This document shows, piece after piece, positions 25,599 through 32,701 of a DNA stretch of 64,000 nucleotides. The translations under genes and the position numbers were made by a program. The notes beneath the pieces are model-generated. The model saw only the letters and a list, made by a program, of their open reading frames with translations. It made no database searches and had not been told where the DNA came from. Numbering within the stretch: the stretch's first letter is position 1; each line of letters begins with the position of its first letter. Source of the stretch: Kribbella pratensis (GTDB lineage: Bacteria > Actinomycetota > Actinomycetes > Propionibacteriales > Kribbellaceae); NCBI RefSeq assembly GCF_004366075.1, contig NZ_SODU01000001.1, positions 868,001 through 932,000 on the forward strand. The letters run 5' to 3'.

Positions 25599-26320
25599 CG
25601 TGTAGTCCTCGCAGCTTCGCCGTCGGATACAGGGGGAACCGGGCTGGCGCCCGGGATATGCGTCGTACAGACACCGTCGCCGTGGGCGATGGTGGCCAGT
25701 CGCTGCACGTGCTTGCCGAGGAGTCTCGAGAACACCTCGGTCTCGGCCTCGCACAGCTGGGGGAACTGCGCGGCCACGTGCGCGACCGGGCAGTGGTGCT
25801 GGCAGAGCTGGGCGCCGTGGCCCGCCTCCGCCGTGGAGGCGGCGTAGCCGTCGGCCGTCAGGGCCTGGGCGAGCACCTCCGCCTTCTTGCTCTCGGGAGC
25901 CTGCGCGAGCAGTTCCCGGTAGCGCTCCTCCACCTCGGAGACCCGGCGCCGAGCGAACTCCGCCACGGCGTCGTCACCGCCGGCCTCGGCGATGAACCGC
26001 ATCGCGGTCGCCGCGAGGTCGTCGTACGCCTGGTGGAAGGCGTGCCGGCCGGAGTCGGTCAGCACGAACACCTTCGCCGGGCGGCCGCGGCCGCGGGGGC
26101 CGTAGACGCGCTCCTCGCGCGATTCCACCAGGCCCTCGTCGAGCAGGTGGTCCAGGTGCCGGCGAACCGCCGCCGGGGTGAGCTCCAGCCGTTCCGCCAG
26201 CACCGCGGCGCTGGACGGGCCGTTGGTCAGGATCGAGCGTGCGACCCTGTCCCTGGTGGACTCGTCCCGCGCGCCGGCAGCGCCGTGAGGCACGGCTCGG
26301 TCGGTCGCAGGAGTTTTCAC
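25595..26320 (-). CDS. sufR: SufR, Fe-S-sensing repressor of the suf operon
   Basis: 241 aa, GTG start. Winged HTH at residues 25-75 ([33 protein letters not shown]), wing [17 protein letters not shown], and a C-terminal cysteine cluster [15 protein letters not shown]...LCEAE with a further Cys in GDGVCTTHI, the ligands of the Fe-S cluster in SufR proteins. Known role: holo-SufR represses suf, apo-SufR releases it. First gene of the operon. The start codon coincides with the predicted TSS, and a TCACA-N5-AGTGT element (plus strand) overlaps it, so autoregulation of the entire operon is likely. Confidence 0.95.
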   Translation of the reverse strand: MKTPATDRAVPHGAAGARDESTRDRVARSILTNGPSSAAVLAERLELTPAAVRRHLDHLLDEGLVESREERVYGPRGRGRPAKVFVLTDSGRHAFHQAYDDLAATAMRFIAEAGGDDAVAEFARRRVSEVEERYRELLAQAPESKKAEVLAQALTADGYAASTAEAGHGAQLCQHHCPVAHVAAQFPQLCEAETEVFSRLLGKHVQRLATIAHGDGVCTTHIPGASPVPPVSDGEAARTTR

Positions 26321-26355
26321 AACATCAGTGTCGCGTAATTCCGCGGGCCCTTCAA
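26317..26355 (-). promoter_or_regulatory. suf operon promoter and probable SufR operator
   Basis: Minus strand: -35 TTGAAG (26355-26350), 17-bp spacer, -10 GACACT (26332-26327), then 6 nt and GTG 26320, so the mRNA is probably leaderless. ACACT-GATGT-TGTGA (26331-26317) covers the -10 and the start codon. It matches the ACACT-N5-TGTGA element I remember being reported for mycobacterial SufR. Confidence 0.7.
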
Positions 26356-26435
26356 ATAAGGGTCGCCTTACCGGTTCGGGCGCTCACGCGGAACCCGGGA
26401 CCCGACCGTGAGCGAGGTCACTCCGGGCCGTTCTC

Positions 26436-26441
26436 TATGCT
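26436..26441 (+). promoter_or_regulatory. -10 element of the ABC exporter operon (leaderless)
   Basis: TATGCT, then 6 nt and GTG 26448. No Shine-Dalgarno upstream of the GTG. It runs divergently from the suf promoter about 80 bp away. Confidence 0.6.
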
Positions 26442-26447
26442 GCGTTT

Positions 26448-27170
26448 GTGCCAGTCGCGGTGGAGATCGACAACCTCGTCGTGCGGTACGGCGAGAAGAC
26501 CGCGGTCGACGGTCTCGGTCTCACCGTATCCGCCGGCACGGTGACGGCCGTGCTCGGCCCGAACGGCGCCGGCAAGACCACGACCGTGGAGACCTGTGAG
26601 GGCTTCCGGCGCCCGGACTCGGGCACTGTCCGGGTCCTCGGCCTGGACCCGCTCGCCGACCACGACGAGCTGATGCCGAGGATCGGCGTGATGCTCCAGG
26701 AGGGCGGCGCCTGGTCGGGTGTGCGCGCGGTCGAGATGCTGAAGTACGTCGCCACGCTGCACACCCACCCGCTCGACGTGCCCGCCCTGGTGGAGCGCCT
26801 CGACCTGGGCAGCTGCGGGCGGACGCCGTACCGCCGGCTCTCGGGCGGACAGAAGCAGCGGTTGTCGTTCGCGCTGGCGATCGTGGGACGGCCGGAGATC
26901 GCGTTCCTGGACGAGCCGACCACCGGCCTGGACCCGCACGGGCGCCGCGAGATCTGGCAGCTGATCCGCGACCTGCGCGACGACGGCGTGACGGTCGTGC
27001 TGACGACGCACGCGATGGACGAGGCCGAGCAGCTGTCCGACCAGGTGCACGTGGTGTCGGCCGGCAAGGTGATCGCCTCCGGCACCCCAGACTCCCTCAC
27101 CGACCACCACACCAAGTCCCTCGAGGACGTGTTCCTCGAACTGACCGCGCCGAAGCGGGAGACACCATGA
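26448..27170 (+). CDS. ABC exporter ATP-binding protein (DrrA-like)
   Basis: 240 aa, GTG start. Walker A GPNGAGKTTTVETC, Q-loop MLQEGGAWSGV, signature LSGGQKQRLSF, Walker B IAFLDEPTTGLDPHG, H-loop LTTHAMDEAEQL. Works with the ABC-2 type permease encoded next (4 nt overlap). In actinobacteria this pair sits between suf and the heme A synthase gene, so a link with heme or respiratory chain assembly is possible; the substrate is not evident. Confidence 0.93.
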   Translation: MPVAVEIDNLVVRYGEKTAVDGLGLTVSAGTVTAVLGPNGAGKTTTVETCEGFRRPDSGTVRVLGLDPLADHDELMPRIGVMLQEGGAWSGVRAVEMLKYVATLHTHPLDVPALVERLDLGSCGRTPYRRLSGGQKQRLSFALAIVGRPEIAFLDEPTTGLDPHGRREIWQLIRDLRDDGVTVVLTTHAMDEAEQLSDQVHVVSAGKVIASGTPDSLTDHHTKSLEDVFLELTAPKRETP

Positions 27171-27952
27171 GCAGCGCCGCGACGTACGCCCCGCGGCCGG
27201 GCAGCGCGCCCTGGCCGCGGAAGGTGCTCGCGCACACCCGGATGGAGTTCAAGCTGCTCGTCCGCAACGGCGAGCAACTGCTGCTCGCCCTGGTGATCCC
27301 GCTCGGCCTGCTGCTCCTCCTCGGCGGGACCGGCCTCGGCGAGCGGCTGCCGCTCGGCAGCGGCCGGCCGATCGACGAGGCGGTCCCCCGGGTGCTCGCA
27401 CTCGCGATCCTGTCCTCGTCGTTCACCTCGCTGGCGATCGCGACCGGCTTCGAGCGCCGATACGGCGTCATCAAGCGCCTGGGCGCCTCACCGCTGTCCC
27501 GCACCGGCCTGCTCGCGGGCAAGATCGGTGCGGTCCTGATCGTCGAGGTCATCCAGCTGATCGTTCTGACCGGCACCGGGTTCGCGCTCGGGTGGAAGCC
27601 GATCGGCGGGTTCGAGGCGGTCTTCGGCGTCGTCCTCACGGTTCTGTGCGGTACGGCGGCCTTCGCGTCACTGGGTCTGCTGATGGCCGGCGTACTGCGG
27701 GCCGAGGCAACGCTGGCCGCGGCGAACCTGCTGTACCTGCTGCTGCTCGTGGGCGGCGCGATCATGACGCCCGTCGACGAGTACCCGGCCGGTATGCAAG
27801 GCGTCGTACGGCTGCTGCCGAGCGCCGCGCTCGCCAACGGGATCGCGAATTCCACGGTCGAAGGGGTGATTCCGTGGGCGGCGGCGCTCTCACTGGCACT
27901 CTGGGCGGGGGTGCTGGGGTACCTGGTGTCCCGCACCTTCCGCTGGGACTGA
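27167..27952 (+). CDS. ABC-2 type transporter permease
   Basis: 261 aa, ATG overlapping the ATPase stop (ATGA). Six hydrophobic segments in the ABC-2 arrangement: the first at about 38-55 (LLLALVIPLGLLLLLGG), then after a cytoplasmic loop four more between 75 and 205, and the last near the C-terminus. The substrate is unknown; the operon with the ATPase and heme A synthase is conserved in the phylum. Confidence 0.9.
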   Translation: MSSAATYAPRPGSAPWPRKVLAHTRMEFKLLVRNGEQLLLALVIPLGLLLLLGGTGLGERLPLGSGRPIDEAVPRVLALAILSSSFTSLAIATGFERRYGVIKRLGASPLSRTGLLAGKIGAVLIVEVIQLIVLTGTGFALGWKPIGGFEAVFGVVLTVLCGTAAFASLGLLMAGVLRAEATLAAANLLYLLLLVGGAIMTPVDEYPAGMQGVVRLLPSAALANGIANSTVEGVIPWAAALSLALWAGVLGYLVSRTFRWD

Positions 27953-27956
27953 CCTT

Positions 27957-27962
27957 TAGAGT
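27957..27962 (+). promoter_or_regulatory. Possible -10 ahead of ctaA
   Basis: TAGAGT, 6 nt, then GTG 27969. The 16-nt gap after the permease stop has no Shine-Dalgarno, so ctaA may have its own leaderless transcript besides the operon one. Confidence 0.4.
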
Positions 27963-27968
27963 GTGCCG

Positions 27969-28898
27969 GTGATGACGACCGAGACCCCGCCCCAAGAGAC
28001 TGAGCCAGTCAGCGGATTCTGGCGACTGGTTCCCGAGCCGAGCCTGGACGCCGTCCGGCGCTGGGGCTGGGCATCGGTGGTCGTGAACATCGGCATCGTG
28101 GTCACCGGCGGACTGGTCCGGCTGACCGGCTCGGGGCTCGGCTGCCCGACGTGGCCGTCCTGCACCGACGACTCGTACGTCCCACACGCCGCCCTCGGCA
28201 TCCACGGCGCGATCGAGTTCACCAACCGGATGCTCGGGTTCGTCGTCGCGATCGTCGCGATCCTCACCTGGCTGGTCGTCATGCGCTACCGCCCGATCCG
28301 GCGGGACCTGCGCCGGCTGGCGACCGCGGCCGCGCTCGGGGTCCCGTTGCAAGGGGTGATCGGCGGCATCAGCGTCCTCACCGGCCTGAACCCCTGGATC
28401 GTCTCGGCGCACTTCCTGGTCTCGCCGATCATCATCACGCTGACGGTCTCGATGATGCGCCGCTCGCGCACCAGCCCGTACCCGCACACTCCCCCGGTGG
28501 TCCGCGCGCTCGCCACCGCCTCGGTGGTGGCGGTCTGGCTGACCGTTGCCCTCGGCACCATTGTGACCGGCGCCGGGCCGCACTCGGGTGATCCGGAGAC
28601 CGGCCGCAACGGGTTCGACCCTGAGCTGGTCAGTCAGCTGCACTCGGATGTGGTGTTCGGCCTGCTCGGAATCTCGATCGCGCTGGTGATCGCGACCCGC
28701 GTGACAGCGACCTCACGCACGCTCCGCAAGCTCGCCGCCTGGCTGCTCGCCGTCGAACTCCTGCAGGGCGCCGTCGGCTTCACGCAGTACTTCACCGGCC
28801 TGCCGTGGGGTGTCGTCCTGGTCCACATGTTCCTTGCCGGGCTACTGATCGCCCTCGTCACAGCCGTCTACGGCGAACGCGGCACCCCCGCCACCTGA
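27969..28898 (+). CDS. ctaA: Heme A synthase (COX15/CtaA family)
   Basis: About 309 aa. Eight hydrophobic segments. Conserved pieces: LTGSGLGCPTWPSC after the first TM, the heme-ligand His in HGAIEFTNRMLG, a second in SAHFLVSPI, and in the second half GAGPHSG and LHSDVVFG, then LLQGAVGFTQYF and VHMFLAG. Converts heme O to heme A for cytochrome aa3 oxidase; works after CtaB (35846-36823). Possible starts: GTG 27963, GTG 27969, ATG 27972. The 3' end overlaps the convergent TetR gene by 31 nt. Confidence 0.93.
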   Translation: MMTTETPPQETEPVSGFWRLVPEPSLDAVRRWGWASVVVNIGIVVTGGLVRLTGSGLGCPTWPSCTDDSYVPHAALGIHGAIEFTNRMLGFVVAIVAILTWLVVMRYRPIRRDLRRLATAAALGVPLQGVIGGISVLTGLNPWIVSAHFLVSPIIITLTVSMMRRSRTSPYPHTPPVVRALATASVVAVWLTVALGTIVTGAGPHSGDPETGRNGFDPELVSQLHSDVVFGLLGISIALVIATRVTATSRTLRKLAAWLLAVELLQGAVGFTQYFTGLPWGVVLVHMFLAGLLIALVTAVYGERGTPAT

Positions 28899-29644
28899 CG
28901 AACGCCCGACGGCCGCTGTGTGATCAGTACGTCGATGCCGTCCAGGATTCGGTCGAGCCCGAAGGTCACGTCGGCGTCGCGGATCTCGTCGGTGTACTGG
29001 TCGCCGGCCATCAGGGCGGCCAGGACCGAGTATCCGAGCTCGTGCAGCCGAGGTTCCAGGAACTGCGCCACCGCTGCCGGCTCGACGGTGCTCGCGCTGC
29101 TGTCCCGCACATCGCGCCGCGCACTGGCGATCCGCCTGGCATAACCGTCCAGCAGCAACGCGCACGACAGGCTTTCGGCGGGACTGAGCCCGGCACCGGT
29201 CAGCACCTTCAGGATCGCCTCTGCCCAGCCGAGGAGGTTCGGCGTCATCGGCGCTCCGCGGATCGGCAGATCGCAGAGCCATGGGTGGATGTCGCACCGA
29301 TCGACCATCGCCTGGGTCCAGGCGGTCGCCCCGGCTCGCCAGTCCCGTGCGCCGACGACCCCGTCCGGCGCCGGACCCCAGGCTGCGTCACCGAGCAGAA
29401 CCAGGAGCTCGTCGCGCGAGCTGACGTACCTGTAGATCGCGTTGGCGGTCAGCCCCAGCCGCTGGGCGATCTTGGGCATCGACAACGCGGCGAACCCCTC
29501 GGCATCGGCCAGCTCGAGGGCTGCGTCGACGATCTGCTCGACGCTCTGCGTCGGCTTCCGGCCGAGCTTGTTCTTCGACTTGGCGGGCAGACCCCACGCC
29601 AGCACCAGCCCCGGCGGCAGGTGCGCATCGTCGGTCAACGGCAT
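28868..29644 (-). CDS. TetR-family regulator of the adjacent esterase
   Basis: 258 aa, ATG 29644. HTH near residues 30-80 (SVEQIVDAALELADAEGFAALSMPKIAQRLGLTANAIYRYVSSR). The longer-than-average C-terminal domain resembles the TetR_C group with an LLDGYARR helix. It lies divergent to the carboxylesterase gene across a 104-nt spacer with a large nested dyad (29688-29726), most likely its operator. The 31-nt overlap with ctaA at the 3' ends suggests it was inserted here. Confidence 0.88.
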   Translation of the reverse strand: MPLTDDAHLPPGLVLAWGLPAKSKNKLGRKPTQSVEQIVDAALELADAEGFAALSMPKIAQRLGLTANAIYRYVSSRDELLVLLGDAAWGPAPDGVVGARDWRAGATAWTQAMVDRCDIHPWLCDLPIRGAPMTPNLLGWAEAILKVLTGAGLSPAESLSCALLLDGYARRIASARRDVRDSSASTVEPAAVAQFLEPRLHELGYSVLAALMAGDQYTDEIRDADVTFGLDRILDGIDVLITQRPSGVRQVAGVPRSP

Positions 29645-29687
29645 CAGGTCGGCTCCTCACGCCTGGCAAAACGCGGTGTTTGACTTC

Positions 29688-29726
29688 GTGTGTACCTTAC
29701 ACTTTATATTAGTGTGACCCACACAC
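29688..29726. promoter_or_regulatory. Nested dyad operator between TetR and carboxylesterase genes
   Basis: GTGTGT (29688-29693), then ACACT-TTATATT-AGTGT (29699-29715), then ACACAC (29721-29726). Both arms are symmetric around position 29707. The A+T-rich centre TTATATT is unusual for this genome and probably carries the divergent -10 boxes. Confidence 0.75.
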
Positions 29727-29748
29727 AAATACACCTGAGGATGCGAGC

Positions 29749-31431
29749 GTGCCCATGGGACAGCAGGATCACCACGACGGACCGGCTCGGCGACGACCGC
29801 GGTCCGGCCTTTCTCGCCGGCTCGGAGCATTGCTGACCGCGGCGCTTCTCGCGAGCTCGGCCGCGGCCTGTGGAGGTGCGGCCCAAGCCGCGACGAACAG
29901 CCGTGGTACGCCGGAAACTCCCGCAGACGCCGTGGTTTCGACGGACGCCGGGGCAGTACGCGGCACGCTCACCCCGCAGGCCCGGCGTTTCCAAGGAATT
30001 CCGTACGCCGCACCGCCGACCGGCCGACTCCGCTGGGCATCGCCGCAACGGGCCGCGTCATGGCGTGGCATCCGGGACGCGACCAAGCCCGGGAATCGCT
30101 GCGCCCAGGCCGGAGGGCTGATCGACGAGGCCAGCACGACCGAGGACTGCCTCTACCTCAACGTCACCACGCCCCGCGACAGCGGCGCACACAAGCTGCC
30201 GGTGATGGTGTGGATCCACGGCAACGGCTTCATCAACGGAGCCGGCAGCCTGTACGACGCACAGCAGTTGGCGAACAGCGGCCAGGTCGTCGTGGTCAGC
30301 CCCAACTACCGGCTGGGCATCTTCGGCTTCCTTGCCCATCCGGCGCTCGACCACGGCGGAGCTCGGCAACTCTCGGGGAACTTCGGCCTCGAGGACCAGC
30401 AGGCCGCATTGCGGTGGGTCCGGCGCAACGCGGCGGCATTCGGCGGCGATCCGGGCAATGTCACGATCTTCGGTGAATCCGCCGGCGGCACCAGCGTCTG
30501 TTCCCACCTGGTCGCGCCAGGATCCGCAGGACTGTTCCAGAAGGCGATCCTGCAGAGCGCCCAGTGCACCGGGCGGAAGTGGTCGCCCGGACCGCCGACC
30601 TGGTTTCCGCTACCCCGCTCCGAGCGCGAGCAGCACGGCCTCGAGGTCGCGGCCGAGATCGGCTGCGCCGACCCGGCGGCCGCTGCGGCCTGTTTGCGAG
30701 ACAAGCTGCCGGAGGAGCTCACCAAGTGGTCCGACGACGGAGTGGGATCAGGCCCGACCGTTGGTGGTGGAGTGCTGCCTCTCAGCCCGGACCGCGCCTT
30801 CGCAACCGGTCGCTTCAACCACGTGCCGATCATCCAGGGCACCACGCGGGACGAACACCGCCTGTTCACCGCCGCGATCGAAACAGCAACCGATCAGGTG
30901 ACCACCCCGGCCAGTTACAGAGAAGAAGTCCACACGCTGTTCGGGCAGTCGGACGCCGAACGGGTCCTGGCCCGCTATCCCATCGAACAGTTCCATTCGG
31001 CCGGCGAGGCTTTGTCGGCCGTGGTCACGGACTGGGCGTGGGGCTGCCCGGTCCTCGACCGAGACCGCGCAATCGCCGCGCAGACACCGCTGTTCGCGTA
31101 CGAGTTCGCCGACGAGACCGCTCCGTGGTTCACCACGCTTCCGAAGCCCAACTTCCCGACCGGCGCGTACCACGGCGCCGAACTGCAGTACCTCTTCGCC
31201 GACGAGCAACTCCCGGGCCCGAGAACTCCCGGGCAGAAAGAACTCTCCGCGACGATGATGAGCTACTGGACCCAGTTCGCACGCACCGGGAACCCGAACG
31301 GTCCGGGTCAGCCACGCTGGCAGCCGTTCCAGAACAAGGACCACGTCCAGTCGCTCGCCCCTGCGAGAATCACCTCGGCCGACCTGGCCCAGGAACACCA
31401 ATGCGCCTTCTGGGCCTCGATCGGCTCCTGA
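29749..31431 (+). CDS. Exported type-B carboxylesterase
   Basis: 560 aa. Signal peptide with LTAALLASSAAAC near residue 30-40, which may be a lipobox although the -3 residue is Ala rather than Leu. The alpha/beta-hydrolase domain of type-B carboxylesterases covers the rest: QGIPYAAPPTGRLRW, EDCLYLNVTTP, oxyanion-hole HGNGFINGAG, nucleophile Ser in FGESAGGTSVCSHL (near residue 240), and late YHGAELQYLF with the catalytic His. Hydrolyses esters outside the cytoplasm. GTG 29749 has GAGG 8 nt upstream. Probably repressed by the divergent TetR. Confidence 0.92.
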   Translation: MPMGQQDHHDGPARRRPRSGLSRRLGALLTAALLASSAAACGGAAQAATNSRGTPETPADAVVSTDAGAVRGTLTPQARRFQGIPYAAPPTGRLRWASPQRAASWRGIRDATKPGNRCAQAGGLIDEASTTEDCLYLNVTTPRDSGAHKLPVMVWIHGNGFINGAGSLYDAQQLANSGQVVVVSPNYRLGIFGFLAHPALDHGGARQLSGNFGLEDQQAALRWVRRNAAAFGGDPGNVTIFGESAGGTSVCSHLVAPGSAGLFQKAILQSAQCTGRKWSPGPPTWFPLPRSEREQHGLEVAAEIGCADPAAAAACLRDKLPEELTKWSDDGVGSGPTVGGGVLPLSPDRAFATGRFNHVPIIQGTTRDEHRLFTAAIETATDQVTTPASYREEVHTLFGQSDAERVLARYPIEQFHSAGEALSAVVTDWAWGCPVLDRDRAIAAQTPLFAYEFADETAPWFTTLPKPNFPTGAYHGAELQYLFADEQLPGPRTPGQKELSATMMSYWTQFARTGNPNGPGQPRWQPFQNKDHVQSLAPARITSADLAQEHQCAFWASIGS

Positions 31432-31461
31432 CCTGATCGACAAGGCCGCCGTTCGGGCCAA

Positions 31462-31495
31462 CGCGGGGCACCCGCCACCTGACGGGCGCCCCGCG
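31462..31495. terminator. Terminator hairpin between convergent esterase and ScyD-like genes
   Basis: Stem CGCGGGGC-A-CCCG (31462-31474) pairs with CGGG-C-GCCCCGCG (31483-31495) with one A/C mismatch. The loop is CCACCTGA, identical to the loop of the terminator at 19719-19746. Confidence 0.75.
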
Positions 31496-31509
31496 CGTCG
31501 CTCAGCAGA

Positions 31510-31533
31510 TCACTTCACTCAGTACTTCACTCA
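31510..31533 (-). repeat. 12-bp tandem repeat containing in-frame stops
   Basis: GTGAAGTACTGA is repeated at the 3' end of the ScyD-like gene: minus strand reads V-K-Y-stop, V-K-Y-stop, V-K-stop in the same frame (stops at 31531, 31519, 31510). It looks like slippage duplication of the gene terminus. Confidence 0.85.
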
Positions 31534-32616
31534 GTACTTCACTCGGTAGACCGCGCCGGGGCCGAAGACCGGCCCGGCGACGAACAACTGGCCCCACCGG
31601 TTGAAAGCTGTGCCTCCCGGCAGGTTCAGCTGACCGCGGACCAGTTCTCGTTTGTACCCAGCCCGATGTCCCTTGCCCGGGTACTGCAGGTACAGCGAGC
31701 CGATGGTCGAGCCGCCCATCTCGAACTTGAGCCAGCTCTCCCGGGCCAGCTGGACCACGGCCAGCTTGCCGTGCGGGCCGCCGGCCAGGTCGACGATCGA
31801 CGTGTAGCCGTCGGCGTACCGCTTGCAATTGCCCTTGTTCGGCTTGACCGGATCACATACCGCTCCCACGGAGCCTGGCTTGATCCGCCAGATCTCCGAC
31901 GTTCCCGGTGTCGCCGGGAAGCCGCGGAGTTCACCGACGTACCAGTAGCCGTCCGAACCGACCGTCACCGAGGTGGCGACGGCTTCGGCGGGGATCATCG
32001 TCCCGGCCGGCGGGGCCTCCGGTCCGAGGCCGGCCGGCGTCTTCACCACGCGCGGCTTCAACCGGGCAACGGTCTGGATCTTGCCGTTCGGCCAGACCCG
32101 GAGCAGGTCGTTGCCGGCGGCATCCGCCACCAGCACGGTGCCGTCCCGTAGCGCCGCGACACCGAACGGGTTCGACTCGGTCGGCGGGTCGGCCAGGTTG
32201 TACGGATCCGGGTCGTGCGACTGGTACTTGCCGATGTCCGCGACCGGGACCGGCGACTTGCCCGGACGCAGCCGGAACAGGGTGGCGCCGCCTGGCGGGG
32301 TGTCGCCTTCCGGACCGCCACCGCCGGTCAGGGCGTACGTCGTACCCCATTTGTTCGTGTCGATCGCCGGTGCGAATCCTCCCGGGACCTGGCCGAGCTT
32401 CCAGGTCTTGTGGCCGTCGGTCGCGTACACCGAGCCGTCGGTGACGCTGTAGATGACCTTGTCCTTGTACGTCGAGACGCCGCGCGGCCCGTCCAGACCC
32501 GTTGCCACCGGCTTCAAACTCGAGTGGTTGCCCCCGGCCTCGGCCTGGCCCGCGACCAGGACCGTGGCGGTCAGAGCGAGTGCCGCGACCGCGGCGATGC
32601 GTGTTCGTACCCCCAT
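31531..32616 (-). CDS. Secreted ScyD/ScyE-like beta-propeller protein
   Basis: 361 aa from ATG 32616 (GGGGG 5 nt upstream). Signal peptide RIAAVAALALTATVLVAGQAEA. The mature protein begins LKPVATGLDGPRGVSTYKD and continues with NHL/ScyD-type blades (FGVAALRDGTVLVADAAGND, VGSDGYWYVGELRGFPATPG, FNRWGQLFVAGPVFG). Actinobacterial ScyD/ScyE-family proteins are exported propellers of unknown role; the name comes from cyanobacterial scytonemin genes and does not imply scytonemin synthesis. One blade has a Cys pair (VCDPVKPNKGNC). Confidence 0.85.
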   Translation of the reverse strand: MGVRTRIAAVAALALTATVLVAGQAEAGGNHSSLKPVATGLDGPRGVSTYKDKVIYSVTDGSVYATDGHKTWKLGQVPGGFAPAIDTNKWGTTYALTGGGGPEGDTPPGGATLFRLRPGKSPVPVADIGKYQSHDPDPYNLADPPTESNPFGVAALRDGTVLVADAAGNDLLRVWPNGKIQTVARLKPRVVKTPAGLGPEAPPAGTMIPAEAVATSVTVGSDGYWYVGELRGFPATPGTSEIWRIKPGSVGAVCDPVKPNKGNCKRYADGYTSIVDLAGGPHGKLAVVQLARESWLKFEMGGSTIGSLYLQYPGKGHRAGYKRELVRGQLNLPGGTAFNRWGQLFVAGPVFGPGAVYRVKY

Positions 32617-32701
32617 GCGAATCCCCCTGCTGTAACGCCTCCCCAGGCGTGGATCCCCGTCCACAGGCAGATGCCCATCGCAACATCAGATCACGTTCAG
32701 G

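Noticed and set aside
25595..26320. Possibility that the SufR-like gene is an unrelated ArsR regulator
   Set aside because: The C-terminal cysteine cluster and the ATGA overlap with sufB make SufR much more likely.
31531..32616. Scytonemin biosynthesis function for the ScyD-like gene
   Set aside because: The family name is historical; no other scytonemin genes are present.
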